Source of the DNA: Marinomonas aquimarina | Lineage (GTDB): Bacteria > Pseudomonadota > Gammaproteobacteria > Pseudomonadales > Marinomonadaceae | Length of the DNA: 64,000 nt | Direction: 5' to 3' | Assembly: GCF_900089755.1 (NCBI RefSeq) | Contig: NZ_FLOC01000020.1 | Coordinates: 1-64,000 of the forward strand | Part shown: positions 19,470 through 29,637 of the stretch, in pieces | How the letters are laid out: every line of letters starts with the position of its first letter | Numbering within the stretch: position 1 is the stretch's first letter | Translations under genes and position numbers: made by a program | Notes under the pieces: model-generated | What the model was told of the DNA's origin: nothing | The model's input: the letters and a program-made list of their open reading frames with translations, nothing else | Database searches by the model: none

Positions 19470-20327
19470 ATGAGCAACGAAATTCTGCAAAAAGTAAAAG
19501 AGTTAACTAAGGACGGTCGCGCAGAGGTTCCTAGCTGGACACCTCGCTCTGCAGCGACACGTTTTACAGATGTAAGCGATATCGAAGGCATGCGTACAGC
19601 GGGTAAGCTGGCAGGCGAAGTGCTAACTATGTTGGAGCAATACGTGGTACCTGGCGTCAGCACTGAAGAGCTAGACATCATCGTGCACAACTACATTGTT
19701 AATGAGCAAGGCGCCATTCCTGCCCCGCTTAACTACCACGGTTTCCCGAAATCCTGCTGTACTTCGGTTAACGATGTGATCTGTCACGGTATCCCGAATG
19801 ATAAGGCCCTTAAAAAAGGCGATGTGGTCAACATTGACATCACCATTATCAAAGACGGCTATTACGGTGACACCAGCAAGATGTTCACGGTTGGCCAAGT
19901 ACCAGCGCACGTAGAACGCCTCTGTAAACTCACCCAAGAAAGTCTCTACCTTGCCATCAAAATGGTTAAGCCGGGGGTTCGCCTTGGTGATATTGGCGCA
20001 GCCATTTCCGATTTCGCCCACAAGAATCACTACTCAGTAGTAGAAGAATACTGCGGTCACGGCATCGGCACGACCTTCCATGGCGAGCCTCAAGTGGCCC
20101 ACTACGGCCGCCCAGGCACAGGTGTGGTACTAGAAGAAGGCATGACGTTCACCATCGAACCAATGATCAACGCGGGTAAAAAGCAGGTGAAACACACTGG
20201 CCCCGATAACTGGATCGCGAAAACCAAAGATGGTCGTTTATCTGCCCAGTACGAGCACACTTTATTGGTGACAGCAGACGGTGTTGAAATCTTAACGTTG
20301 CGCCCTGACGATACGATCACTGTCTAA
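19470..20327 (+). CDS. map: Methionine aminopeptidase, type I
   Basis: This cytosolic metalloenzyme removes the initiator methionine from nascent proteins. The 285-residue product has the type I core: CCTSVNDVICHGIPN, the metal-binding DGYYGDTSKMF, YCGHGIGTTFHGEPQV and the C-terminal FTIEPMINAGKK and DGRLSAQYEHTLLVT. About 30 residues at the N-terminus (through PSWTPRSAATRFTDVSDIEG) lie beyond the usual 264-residue form. No later methionine gives a complete domain, so the extension is likely real. It diverges from rpsB, the usual place, and is followed by glnD 35 bases on. Confidence 0.96.
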   Translation: MSNEILQKVKELTKDGRAEVPSWTPRSAATRFTDVSDIEGMRTAGKLAGEVLTMLEQYVVPGVSTEELDIIVHNYIVNEQGAIPAPLNYHGFPKSCCTSVNDVICHGIPNDKALKKGDVVNIDITIIKDGYYGDTSKMFTVGQVPAHVERLCKLTQESLYLAIKMVKPGVRLGDIGAAISDFAHKNHYSVVEEYCGHGIGTTFHGEPQVAHYGRPGTGVVLEEGMTFTIEPMINAGKKQVKHTGPDNWIAKTKDGRLSAQYEHTLLVTADGVEILTLRPDDTITV

Positions 20328-20362
20328 TTTGTTGCCCTGTAGTACAACCAAAGAGGCCTTGC

Positions 20363-23062
20363 ATGGACTTTCCAGCATTTCCTGATGCTCCACCTTTGTT
20401 TAGCCAAGCCGAAAAGCTTGAACTGGCGTCACCAAAAACCAACGCCAAGCGCTTTCGCGAGCTCTTAAGCGAAAAAACAAAGGCGTATAATGACTTATTT
20501 CATGATTTATACCCGATCGAAAAGCTTGTAAAAGGCCTCTCTGGATTGTACGACGAAGTCATGCATGCGGCATGGGTACGCGCCGGACTGCATGAAGAAA
20601 GTGATATCGCCATGGTCGCGGTGGGGGGATATGGACGCAGCGAACTGCACCCAAAGTCCGACATTGACCTGCTGATTCTATTAAATGATGACCGTGAACC
20701 CAATGCGGCCAAAATAGAGTCGTTTATCACCTTCTTATGGGACTTAAAACTCGATGTCGGTCATGCGGTGCGCACCATCAGCGATTGCGCGTCACTCGCG
20801 GAAACCGATATCACCGTGATCACTAACCTGATTGAATCGCGCACCCTGTACGGCGACAAAGAGCTGCTGGCGAACCTAAAGCTAAAGATTGACGTCAACC
20901 ACATGTGGGACGGTCATACCTTCTACCGCGCCAAGCTACTTGAGCAGCAACAACGCCATGCCAAGTATCAGAATACTGCTTACAACCTTGAGCCAAACCT
21001 AAAGGAATGCCCTGGCGGCTTACGCGATATGCAAGTGATCGACTGGGTGGCTAAGCGCCATTTACACACCCATCGCTTAAGCGCACTCGTCGACAAACAG
21101 TTCTTATCCGAAGACGAATACATGCAGATCAAGGGCGCCGTCTCACATCTGTGGCGTATTCGCTGGGCACTGCACACCATTGTTGGCCGCAAAGAAGACC
21201 GCTTACTGTTTGACCACCAACGCACCTTAGCCAAAGAATTCGGCTTTGATGATGAAGACCTAAAGCGCAACGTTGAGCGCTTTATGCAGGGCTACTACCA
21301 AAGCGTGGCGGCCATCCAGCAGTTAAACGACCTGTTATTACAGCACTTTGAAGAATCCTTCCTGCACATCGAAGAAAACCCAGATATTGAGGTGATCAAC
21401 GAACGCTTCCAGATCAACAATGGTCAATTAGAGATTCGACATCCCGATGTGTTCTCTGAGACCCCCTCGGCGATGCTGGAAATCTATAAGATCATGGGCG
21501 ATCGCAGTGAGTTCAAAGGCATTCGCGCCAACACCATGCGCGCCCTGCGTGATAATCTTGAACTGGTGGATGAAAGCTACCGCAACGATCCAGTGAACAC
21601 CAACCTGTTCCTAGACATCATTGCCAGCCGCTACCGCATGACCACGATTCTGCGCTCAATGAAGCACATTGGCTTATTAGGTCGCTATTTACCTGAATTT
21701 GGCGCCATCATCGGCCAGATGCAACACGACCTATTTCACATCTACACAGTGGATGCGCACACGCTACAACTGGTGGAGAACTTACGCCGTTTTCTACTCC
21801 CAGAAAGCCGCTCGGTGTTCCCTATTTCGTCACAAGCAATTCGCCATATTGCCAAAGTTGAGCTGATTTACATTGCTGGCTTGTATCACGATATCGCCAA
21901 AGGCCGCGGCGGTGATCACTCGGAGCTGGGCTGTGTCGATGCGCGCTTATTCTGTGAACGCCATGGTCTTAATAAGCATGAAACCGACCTGATCGAATGG
22001 CTAGTACGCCACCACCTGCTGATGTCGGTGACCGCCCAGCGCAAAGACATCTCTGACCCAGAAGTGATCTGGGAGTTTGCCAGCATCGTCAAAGACCAGG
22101 AGCGTTTGGACTATCTCTTCTTGCTGACCGTGGCTGACATCAATGCCACTAACCCAAGCATGTGGAACAGCTGGCGCGCGTCCTTGATGCGCCAACTGTA
22201 TTTAGAAACCAAACGCGCCCTGCGTCGTGGTCTAGACTTTCCTATCGACGCGGAAATGCAAAGCGATGAACACAAGCAACGCGCTCTGGAAATTTTAATC
22301 GAGCGCAATGCCGATATCATCGAAGCGGAAAATATTTGGTCTGAAATTGAAGACGAGTACTTTATTCGCTCCAGTGGTGAAGAGATTGCTTGGAACACTG
22401 AGGCCATTCTGAATCACCGCCCAAGTACCAAGCCATTGGTTGCCATCAGTCCTCTTGGCGGTCGCAACTTCTCTGGCGCCAGCAAGGTGTTTATCTATAC
22501 GCCGATCGCCAGTCATTTGTTTGCCGTCACTGCGGCCCTATTTGAACAAATGGGCTTGACCATCTTGGATGCCAAGATCAACAACACCTCTAACCATTAC
22601 AGCCTAGATACCTTTGTGGTCATGGAAAGTGGTGAGAATTGCGACACTAATCTGCATCTGGATCGTGAACGCATTGAATTAGTGAAAAAGACCCTTATAG
22701 AACAGCTGGACTCACCTTCTCTGTATGAAAGTGTGGTGAAACGCTTCACGCCTCGACATTTGAAGATTTTTAATGCGCCATCGACGGTCCACTTTGTCAG
22801 CCAACCGGAAGAGGTTTGGTCAGCACTGGAAGTCACCGCACCGGATCGCCCAGGTCTACTGGCCTTGATTGGCCAATTCTTTATGGAACATAACATCATG
22901 CTCCATAAGGCAAAAATCGCTACACTGGGCGAGCGAGTAGAAGATACCTTCTATATTACTGAGGAAAATGGCGACCTCATTACTGAGCATACACGCATGC
23001 AACACATTTGCGATGCCCTAAAACACAGCATTGACCGTTTTTCACAAGCTACGGATAAATAA
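20363..23062 (+). CDS. glnD: Bifunctional PII uridylyltransferase/uridylyl-removing enzyme
   Basis: GlnD senses glutamine and adds or removes UMP on PII proteins, controlling glutamine synthetase and nitrogen-regulated transcription. At 899 residues it is full length. The nucleotidyltransferase motif GGYGRSELHPKSDIDLL is near residues 89-105. The HD motif LYHDIAKGRGGDHSELG for deuridylylation is near 510-526. Two ACT domains form the C-terminus, the second starting ALEVTAPDRPGLLALIGQF. Both activities look intact. The order map-glnD-dapC-dapD is shared with Pseudomonas. Confidence 0.98.
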   Translation: MDFPAFPDAPPLFSQAEKLELASPKTNAKRFRELLSEKTKAYNDLFHDLYPIEKLVKGLSGLYDEVMHAAWVRAGLHEESDIAMVAVGGYGRSELHPKSDIDLLILLNDDREPNAAKIESFITFLWDLKLDVGHAVRTISDCASLAETDITVITNLIESRTLYGDKELLANLKLKIDVNHMWDGHTFYRAKLLEQQQRHAKYQNTAYNLEPNLKECPGGLRDMQVIDWVAKRHLHTHRLSALVDKQFLSEDEYMQIKGAVSHLWRIRWALHTIVGRKEDRLLFDHQRTLAKEFGFDDEDLKRNVERFMQGYYQSVAAIQQLNDLLLQHFEESFLHIEENPDIEVINERFQINNGQLEIRHPDVFSETPSAMLEIYKIMGDRSEFKGIRANTMRALRDNLELVDESYRNDPVNTNLFLDIIASRYRMTTILRSMKHIGLLGRYLPEFGAIIGQMQHDLFHIYTVDAHTLQLVENLRRFLLPESRSVFPISSQAIRHIAKVELIYIAGLYHDIAKGRGGDHSELGCVDARLFCERHGLNKHETDLIEWLVRHHLLMSVTAQRKDISDPEVIWEFASIVKDQERLDYLFLLTVADINATNPSMWNSWRASLMRQLYLETKRALRRGLDFPIDAEMQSDEHKQRALEILIERNADIIEAENIWSEIEDEYFIRSSGEEIAWNTEAILNHRPSTKPLVAISPLGGRNFSGASKVFIYTPIASHLFAVTAALFEQMGLTILDAKINNTSNHYSLDTFVVMESGENCDTNLHLDRERIELVKKTLIEQLDSPSLYESVVKRFTPRHLKIFNAPSTVHFVSQPEEVWSALEVTAPDRPGLLALIGQFFMEHNIMLHKAKIATLGERVEDTFYITEENGDLITEHTRMQHICDALKHSIDRFSQATDK

Positions 23063-23066
23063 CCAC

Positions 23067-24260
23067 ATGAACCCCTTGATTCATTCTTTACACCCCTACC
23101 CATTCCAGAAGTTGGCGGATCTATTGTCATCCGTGACACCTAATGCCGACTTACCAGTGATCAAGCTAACCATTGGTGAACCTCAGCACGACGCGCCAAG
23201 CATCGTACTTGAGACCCTTAAGAACGCTTTGGATGGTGTGTCAAAGTACCCACTAACGAAAGGGGAGAACAGCTTACGTGAAGCCATTTCTGAGTGGGCC
23301 GTCAAACGCTTTAACCTAAAGTCCTTAAGCGCCGACACAGAAATCCTACCGGTCACCGGCACCCGTGAAGCGCTGTTTGCCATCACTCAGGCACTGGTCG
23401 GCGAAAAGCAAAACCCACTGGTGGTTAGCCCAAATCCGTTTTATCAAATTTATGAAGGTGCGGGCATCCTAGCTGGCGCTGAACTGCACTACTTGCCATG
23501 CGACGCAGACAATCACTACAAGATTAATTACCAAGCGGTACCAGAAGACGTATGGCAGCGCTGTGAACTGCTGTTTGTGTGCTCCCCTAACAACCCAGCA
23601 GGTACAGTGACCACCCTGGATGAGTACCGTTTCTTACTGGAAAAAGCCAAGCAGCATAACTTTGCCATTATCGCCGACGAGTGTTACTCAGAGATTTATT
23701 TTGACGAGAAACCTCTAGGCTTATTAGACGCGTGCGTGCAGCTAGGTAACGACGACTACGATCACTGCTTGATTTTCCAATCTCTATCCAAGCGTTCCAA
23801 CCTACCAGGCCTGCGCTCTGGCTTTGTTGCCGGTGATGCGAAACTGCTTAAGCCGTTTTTGCAATACCGCACCTACCACGGCTGTGCGATGCCTTTACAT
23901 CATCAATTGGCATCGATCACCGCTTGGAACGATGAAGCACACGTTGCCAACAACCGTGAAATCTATGGCCGTAAATTCGACCAAGTCCTAGACATCCTAT
24001 CTCCAGTGATGGCGGTTGAAAAACCAGAAGCCGGTTTCTACCTATGGCCGAAACTGCCGATGAACGACGAAGAATTCTGCATCAAGTTATACCAAGAAGA
24101 ATCCGTTCTTGTTCTTCCTGGCAGTTACTTAGGCCGTGAAGTGAATGGCCATAACCCTGGACAAAACCATGTGCGCATGGCCCTTGTCGCAGAAGAATCT
24201 GAATGTGTTGAGGCCGCTCAGCGCATTGCCCGTTTTATGAAAAAACACCAAAACCTTTAA
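23067..24260 (+). CDS. dapC: Succinyldiaminopimelate transaminase
   Basis: This PLP-dependent class I aminotransferase makes N-succinyl-LL-diaminopimelate in the succinylase branch of lysine and peptidoglycan precursor synthesis. I use the ATG at 23067 (397 residues, MNPLIHSLHPYPFQKL), four bases after the glnD stop; the frame upstream lies inside glnD. Family segments are VVSPNPFYQIYEGA, CSPNNPAGTV and the PLP lysine in IFQSLSKRSNLPGLRSGF. The specific substrate follows from the neighbours dapD and dapE. Confidence 0.93.
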   Translation: MNPLIHSLHPYPFQKLADLLSSVTPNADLPVIKLTIGEPQHDAPSIVLETLKNALDGVSKYPLTKGENSLREAISEWAVKRFNLKSLSADTEILPVTGTREALFAITQALVGEKQNPLVVSPNPFYQIYEGAGILAGAELHYLPCDADNHYKINYQAVPEDVWQRCELLFVCSPNNPAGTVTTLDEYRFLLEKAKQHNFAIIADECYSEIYFDEKPLGLLDACVQLGNDDYDHCLIFQSLSKRSNLPGLRSGFVAGDAKLLKPFLQYRTYHGCAMPLHHQLASITAWNDEAHVANNREIYGRKFDQVLDILSPVMAVEKPEAGFYLWPKLPMNDEEFCIKLYQEESVLVLPGSYLGREVNGHNPGQNHVRMALVAEESECVEAAQRIARFMKKHQNL

Positions 24261-24288
24261 AATTAAATTTTCAGGAGCACTTACTCTA

Positions 24289-25326
24289 ATGAGCGACTCT
24301 ACTTTTGCAATTGGCCTAGGCATTGGCACTAAAAACTCAGAAGGTACTTGGTTAGAAGTTTTCTACCCTTCGCCAATCGTTTCTCCAGAGAAAAGCATCA
24401 TTGATGCGGTACTGGAAAGCACAAACTACGAAGGTGGCAACGCAACACTTGTGTTGGACGAAAGCGATCTAAACCGCCTTCACCTGGCACTGCTAAAAGC
24501 AGGCCACATTGAACTAGGTGAGCGTGCATCACGTCTAAAAGCGTCTTCTCAGCCAGTGGTATTGTGTGTCCTAGCAAGCGACGAAGCGCCAGCGAACCCA
24601 GCAGAAGTGTACTTGAAGCTACAACTGATTTCGCACCGCCAAGTTCAGCCTCACCAAACAAAACTGGACGGCATGTTCGGTCTATTGGTCAACACAGCTT
24701 GGACAAGTGAAGGTCCGATTGACGTGCGCGAACTGGCAGACCGTCAACTAGACGCGCGTATGGCTGGCCGTACGATCGAAGTCTTCAGCGTAGACAAGTT
24801 CCCGAAAATGACCAACTTCGTGGTACCAACTGGCGTTCGTATCGGTGATGCAGCACGTATCCGTCTAGGTGCTCACCTAGCAGAAGGCACGACCGTGATG
24901 CACGAAGGTTTCGTAAACTTCAACGCCGGTACACTAGGCACTAGCATGGTTGAAGGTCGTATCTCTGCGGGTGTTGTGGTTGGTAACGCTTCTGACCTAG
25001 GTGGTGGCTGTTCAACAATGGGTACCCTATCAGGCGGCGGTAACATCGTTATTTCTGTCGGCGAAGAGTGTCTAATCGGCGCCAACGCTGGTATCGGTAT
25101 CGGTCTTGGCGATCGTTGTACCGTTGAATCTGGCCTTTATATCACAGCAGGCGCTAAAGTTGCAGTACTAGACGAAAACAACGACGTAGTGTCTGTGGTC
25201 AAAGCACGTGAGCTGTCTGGTCAGTCTGACCTACTATTCCGTCGCAACTCTGAAACAGGTGCGATCGAGTGTAAGACTAACAAAACTGCCATCGCCCTAA
25301 ACGAAGCATTGCACGCACACAACTAA
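24289..25326 (+). CDS. dapD: Tetrahydrodipicolinate N-succinyltransferase
   Basis: DapD transfers succinyl from succinyl-CoA to tetrahydrodipicolinate, opening the succinylase route. The 345-residue form is the longer, Pseudomonas-type protein, not the 274-residue enterobacterial one. A left-handed beta helix occupies roughly residues 180-300 (GVRIGDAARIRLGAHLAEGTT, VVGNASDLGGGC, LIGANAGIGIGLGDRC). GGAG lies upstream of the ATG. It is followed by a strong terminator. Confidence 0.97.
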   Translation: MSDSTFAIGLGIGTKNSEGTWLEVFYPSPIVSPEKSIIDAVLESTNYEGGNATLVLDESDLNRLHLALLKAGHIELGERASRLKASSQPVVLCVLASDEAPANPAEVYLKLQLISHRQVQPHQTKLDGMFGLLVNTAWTSEGPIDVRELADRQLDARMAGRTIEVFSVDKFPKMTNFVVPTGVRIGDAARIRLGAHLAEGTTVMHEGFVNFNAGTLGTSMVEGRISAGVVVGNASDLGGGCSTMGTLSGGGNIVISVGEECLIGANAGIGIGLGDRCTVESGLYITAGAKVAVLDENNDVVSVVKARELSGQSDLLFRRNSETGAIECKTNKTAIALNEALHAHN

Positions 25327-25341
25327 TCAGTTGCTATGCCA

Positions 25342-25377
25342 ATGCCGAAGCACCCGATGGGGCTTCGGCATTTTTTT
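25342..25377 (+). terminator. Terminator downstream of dapD
   Basis: ATGCCGAAG (25342-25350) pairs with CTTCGGCAT (25363-25371) around a 12-base loop with possible further pairing. Seven T follow. It lies 16 bases after the dapD stop and separates it from yffB. Confidence 0.92.
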
Positions 25378-25414
25378 GACTAGAAGATAGCGGACTATAA
25401 GGTAGGAAAATATC

Positions 25415-25762
25415 GTGACAACTATTTACGGTATCAAAAACTGCGACACCATGAAAAAAGCGTTACGCTGGCTCGATGACAACAAGATTGAATATCGCTT
25501 CCACGATTATCGCAAAGATGGTCTAGAGCGCGAATTGTTATCACAATGGATTGAGCAGCTTGGCTGGGAAAGCGTGGTCAACAAACGCGGTACTACATGG
25601 CGTAAGCTAGACCCTGAGACACAAGCGGCGATGAACAATGACAGCGCTGTAGACGTCTTGCTAGAACAACCAGCGATGATTAAGCGCCCATTGTTGGATC
25701 ACCAGCAATCCCTTACACTTGGCTTCAAACCAGAACAATACCAAGCTATTTTTCAGCAGTAA
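25415..25762 (+). CDS. yffB: ArsC/Spx-family thioredoxin-fold protein (YffB type)
   Basis: The 115-residue protein starts at a GTG and opens with TTIYGIKNCDTMKKALRWLDD. This has the single active-site-like cysteine of the ArsC/Spx family near residue 10. WRKLDPETQ and the C-terminal LLEQPAMIKRPLLD are typical; the latter contains the RP motif. Members next to dapE are usually annotated as arsenate reductase-like, but physiological arsenate reduction is not shown, and there are no other ars genes here. The lysine-gene context is conserved but its meaning is unknown. Confidence 0.9.
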   Translation: MTTIYGIKNCDTMKKALRWLDDNKIEYRFHDYRKDGLERELLSQWIEQLGWESVVNKRGTTWRKLDPETQAAMNNDSAVDVLLEQPAMIKRPLLDHQQSLTLGFKPEQYQAIFQQ

Positions 25763-25770
25763 GCATCAAA

Positions 25771-25983
25771 CTACTCAGAAATAACTGGGACATAATAGGC
25801 TTTATCCGCTCTGCTTGGCTCGTCTGAGCGATGCACAGGAGTCACGCCTGGTGAAGTATTAGCGGGACGATCTCCAACAATCACAGGAACATAATAAGCT
25901 TCTTGTAGTTGCGATTTGGAGCCCCCTACTAAGGCACACCCAGAGAGAAACAGTGCCACGAGGCTTATTAAGCTTAATTTCAT
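25771..25983 (-). CDS. Small lipoprotein with an internal YYVPVI repeat
   Basis: I choose the ATG at 25983, giving 70 residues (MKLSLISLVALFLSGC). The lipobox LSGC puts the lipidated cysteine at residue 16. Alanine at +2 predicts sorting to the outer membrane. The mature part is about 55 residues and carries the heptad AYYVPVI twice (residues 29-35 and 62-68), separated by a proline-rich polar stretch. I do not recognise the family. It is convergent with yffB (8 bases apart) and divergent from dapE, so it interrupts the plus-strand dap series. Confidence 0.75.
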   Translation of the reverse strand: MKLSLISLVALFLSGCALVGGSKSQLQEAYYVPVIVGDRPANTSPGVTPVHRSDEPSRADKAYYVPVISE

Positions 25984-26049
25984 TATGTCACCTATAAAGA
26001 GAAGTCTGCTCGACAAAAGTTAAGGTAACCAAACACAACGCAAAGGTAA

Positions 26050-27192
<1,143 letters not shown>

Positions 27193-27199
27193 GCACACT

Positions 27200-27475
27200 G
27201 TGAGTAAGCCACTGGCCCTACTTCATAAATTAGCACTTAAATTGGGGCAAAACCCAAGGTTAGCGCTGCTGAAGTTGATTCAAGGCGGACTCTTGTTCGC
27301 CTTTGGCGTACTCATGATTTTTGTCGCAAATAATTTAGTCATTGACTCCATTCAGCGCGAACTGATTGCCCTTGTAGGCCTTATCACAGCCGGCCTTGGT
27401 GTCGTCTGGTCGCTGATTGGCTATTTATCCATGAGCGTATTGCGTATCTACCACATGCTAAATAAGAAGGATTAA
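27200..27475 (+). CDS. Small membrane protein of unknown function
   Basis: The 91-residue protein starts with GTG, seven bases after dapE. Two hydrophobic segments are visible: about residues 25-47 (IQGGLLFAFGVLMIFVANNL) and 55-82 (LIALVGLITAGLGVVWSLIG). The N-terminus is basic, predicting a cytoplasmic face, and so is the C-terminal HMLNKKD. I do not recognise the family. Tight spacing on both sides places it in the dapE transcript. Confidence 0.7.
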   Translation: MSKPLALLHKLALKLGQNPRLALLKLIQGGLLFAFGVLMIFVANNLVIDSIQRELIALVGLITAGLGVVWSLIGYLSMSVLRIYHMLNKKD

Positions 27476-27479
27476 TCCG

Positions 27480-27854
27480 ATGCAGCCCGATATCGAAATC
27501 TATCTCTTGTCGTGTCCGACAGAGCGTATCATCAGTTGGCTGGAGCAAGACTTCTCAGTTCTAGATATGCGTAAACCGAGCGACATCGCCACCAAGCTGC
27601 ACTTAGATTGGAATGGGCGTGACATACCCGTGACGATTCTGGAACAAGCTGCAGGTAAACGTTTCACCTCCGTTTGGTTTGACTCTGAGCAAACCCCTTG
27701 GGAGAGCGACATGGAATGCGCTAAGCGTGCGTTTGAAGCGTTACAGTGCGAGGTTCGTTGTAATTATCAAGGGTGGCAAGAAGATGGGCAGGAAGACCCA
27801 GATCTCTGGTGGCGTATCAACGCTAACGGCGAAGGTCCCTATATCTGGCGATAA
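27480..27854 (+). CDS. Conserved-looking hypothetical protein
   Basis: The 124-residue soluble protein starts with ATG four bases after the previous gene. It is acidic and rich in tryptophan (10 residues), with [22 protein letters not shown] in the middle and a C-terminal [15 protein letters not shown]. There is no signal peptide or membrane segment. Alternating hydrophobic stretches ([28 protein letters not shown]) suggest a compact alpha/beta fold. I do not know its function. It lies between dapE and panD in one likely transcript. Confidence 0.75.
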   Translation: MQPDIEIYLLSCPTERIISWLEQDFSVLDMRKPSDIATKLHLDWNGRDIPVTILEQAAGKRFTSVWFDSEQTPWESDMECAKRAFEALQCEVRCNYQGWQEDGQEDPDLWWRINANGEGPYIWR

Positions 27855-27900
27855 CACCAACGCCACCTCCTTGGAAAACATCAAGAGTAAGAGAAATACT

Positions 27901-28281
27901 ATGCAAATTACAATGCTGAAAGGCAAACTTCATATGGCCTCCGTCACTCAAGCTGAGCTATGGTATGACGGCTCTTGTGCCATCGACAGCGATCTTGTGA
28001 AGCTTGCCGGTCTGCGTGAATTCGAGCAAATCGACATCTACAATGTCGACAACGGCGAACGCTTCCACACTTACGTGATCCTAGCGGAGGCTGGCTCGGG
28101 TACGATTTCCATGAACGGCGCTGCAGCACGTAAAGTTCAAGTAGGTGACCGTGTGATCATTGCCGCCTACGCGCAAATGGATGAAGCAGAAGCGAGCCAT
28201 TTTGAACCCAAACTGGTGTACTGCAACAAAGACAATACCGTTGAACGCACAGCGAACACGATTCCAGTGCAAGTAGACTAA
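27901..28281 (+). CDS. panD: Aspartate 1-decarboxylase
   Basis: PanD decarboxylates aspartate to beta-alanine for pantothenate and coenzyme A. The ATG at 27901 gives 126 residues; the frame is open 74 codons further upstream but runs through the preceding gene. The self-processing site is intact: Gly24-Ser25 in WYDGSCAID, where cleavage forms the pyruvoyl cofactor. [17 protein letters not shown] and INGAAAR-like [17 protein letters not shown] follow. No panB or panC is in the window. A palindromic terminator ends the unit. Confidence 0.97.
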   Translation: MQITMLKGKLHMASVTQAELWYDGSCAIDSDLVKLAGLREFEQIDIYNVDNGERFHTYVILAEAGSGTISMNGAAARKVQVGDRVIIAAYAQMDEAEASHFEPKLVYCNKDNTVERTANTIPVQVD

Positions 28282-28305
28282 CGTCTTAGCGATAGCCACA
28301 AACAT

Positions 28306-28334
28306 TAAAAAAGGTCGCCTAGGCGACCTTTTTG
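28306..28334. terminator. Bidirectional terminator between panD and tpx
   Basis: The core AGGTCGCCTAGGCGACCT (28311-28328) is a perfect palindrome with A-run and T-run flanks. It serves panD on the plus strand and tpx on the minus strand, which converge here. Confidence 0.93.
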
Positions 28335-28355
28335 TTTATCTAACGTTCGAATCGA

Positions 28356-28853
28356 TTAGTTCGCTGCGGCTAACGCTGCGTCGTAGTTAGGCTCTTCCGC
28401 GGTTTCCGACACTTGCTCTGTGTACACCACTTCGCCTTGCTCATTGATCACCACTACAGAGCGAGACAGTAGACCCGTTAGCGGGCCTGTGAAGAATTCC
28501 ACACCGTAATCTTGACCAAAGCTGGCACGGAAGCTCGAACCAGAAACAACGTTCTCTAGACCCTCAGCACCGCAGAAACGCGCCGCCGCAAACGGTAGGT
28601 CAGCTGACACACAAAGTACCACTGTGTTATCTAGGCTAGACAGCGCTTCGTTGAACTTACGCACAGACGCGGCACACACACCAGTGTCTACTGAAGGAAA
28701 GATATTTAAAACCAGTTTCTTACCTGCGTAATCCGACAATGCAGTCGTCGATAGATCCGTTTTCACCAACTCAAAGTTAGGTGCTTTTGAACCCACTGCT
28801 GGCAATTCACCAGCTGTTTCCAAAGGATTACCTTGCAAAGTAACAGTAGCCAT
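28356..28853 (-). CDS. tpx: Thiol peroxidase
   Basis: Tpx is an atypical 2-Cys peroxiredoxin that reduces hydroperoxides, preferring lipid-type ones, with electrons from thioredoxin. The product is 165 residues. Peroxidatic Cys60 lies in [16 protein letters not shown] and resolving Cys94 in [13 protein letters not shown], the E. coli arrangement within one residue. ATG is preceded by AGAGGA. It appears to be a single-gene unit, with a hairpin upstream and the shared terminator downstream. Confidence 0.97.
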   Translation of the reverse strand: MATVTLQGNPLETAGELPAVGSKAPNFELVKTDLSTTALSDYAGKKLVLNIFPSVDTGVCAASVRKFNEALSSLDNTVVLCVSADLPFAAARFCGAEGLENVVSGSSFRASFGQDYGVEFFTGPLTGLLSRSVVVINEQGEVVYTEQVSETAEEPNYDAALAAAN

Positions 28854-28874
28854 AATGTCCTCTCTTTATATGAT

Positions 28875-28896
28875 GGGGGCAATCAGTGCTGCCCCC
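28875..28896 (-). terminator. Hairpin between cold-shock-like gene and tpx
   Basis: GGGGGCA (28875-28881) pairs with TGCCCCC (28890-28896) around an eight-base loop. It lies six bases after the stop of the upstream gene and 22 bases before the tpx start. No clear T run follows on the minus strand, so termination is uncertain; it may instead be part of the tpx leader. Confidence 0.4.
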
Positions 28897-28902
28897 GTTG
28901 TT

Positions 28903-29346
28903 TTAACTTTTGACAATGGATACGTTTTCCGCCTGCTTGCCTTTTTCGCCTTCGGTAACATTAAAGCGAACTTTTTGACCTTCAATTAAGAAGCGGCGGC
29001 CGCGTCCACGAATCGCACGGTAATGCACAAACACATCATCACCATTGTCCATCGTTAGAAAACCAAATCCTTTAGAAGAATTGAACCATTTCACCGTACC
29101 AACTTCACGGTCATCATTCTCTTCTTCGACTTCTGTCTCATCATTACCTGAATCCGCAGTAGACGTCGCCTCAGCAGAAGCCTCTGAGCGTGACAGCACA
29201 GCACCAAGATACACTGTGACTAAGGTAACTAAAAAATACACTAGGTAGTGCTCACCAATTTCAACTTGCACTAAAGGAGCAATAATAAGAGGTGTCACCA
29301 AAGCAAAAATAAGACTAACGATAAATGCACGTACTGATAAAAACAT
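28903..29346 (-). CDS. Membrane-anchored cold-shock-domain protein
   Basis: I choose the ATG at 29346 (147 residues, [11 protein letters not shown]), with AAGGA about nine bases upstream; the longer frame adds 16 unlikely residues. Two membrane segments (about 5-25 and 32-50) are followed by a very acidic Ser/Glu-rich linker (about 52-80). A complete cold-shock domain forms residues 82-147: [15 protein letters not shown] carries RNP1 and [11 protein letters not shown]2. Most CspA-type proteins are soluble and about 70 residues. This layout would hold a single-strand nucleic-acid-binding domain at the cytoplasmic face of the inner membrane. Related anchored forms are known in gammaproteobacteria; their role is not settled. 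Confidence 0.88.
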   Translation of the reverse strand: MFLSVRAFIVSLIFALVTPLIIAPLVQVEIGEHYLVYFLVTLVTVYLGAVLSRSEASAEATSTADSGNDETEVEEENDDREVGTVKWFNSSKGFGFLTMDNGDDVFVHYRAIRGRGRRFLIEGQKVRFNVTEGEKGKQAENVSIVKS

Positions 29347-29637
29347 TGGAGTTCCTTGAATATGTTTAAAGATTTTCTTGTTATTTGTTCCCAATATACA
29401 CGTCTACCAGTTTAGTTGTGCGCCCCGCACTTCTTCCAACCGTTGGATCAATATTCAAAAAGAAAAACCCCACCATTGAAAAAGCAGCGCTAACCACCAT
29501 TAAAGAACTGAATAGAACGTACATAATGTCAGCAAAAATCGCGCCAGCTAAACACTATGAAAAGTTTAGTTGATGTTTAATTGATGCGCGAAATTAAGTA
29601 CTTAGCACATAAGAAGACTACCATATAGCAGCCATTT

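Noticed and set aside
27679-27900. N-terminal extension of panD
   Set aside because: It overlaps the preceding gene in another frame; the ATG at 27901 puts the Gly-Ser processing site at 24-25 as the family needs.
29385-29573. 62-codon plus-strand frame before slyX
   Set aside because: Starts inside the upstream region of the divergent gene, with no ribosome-binding site and no recognisable protein features.
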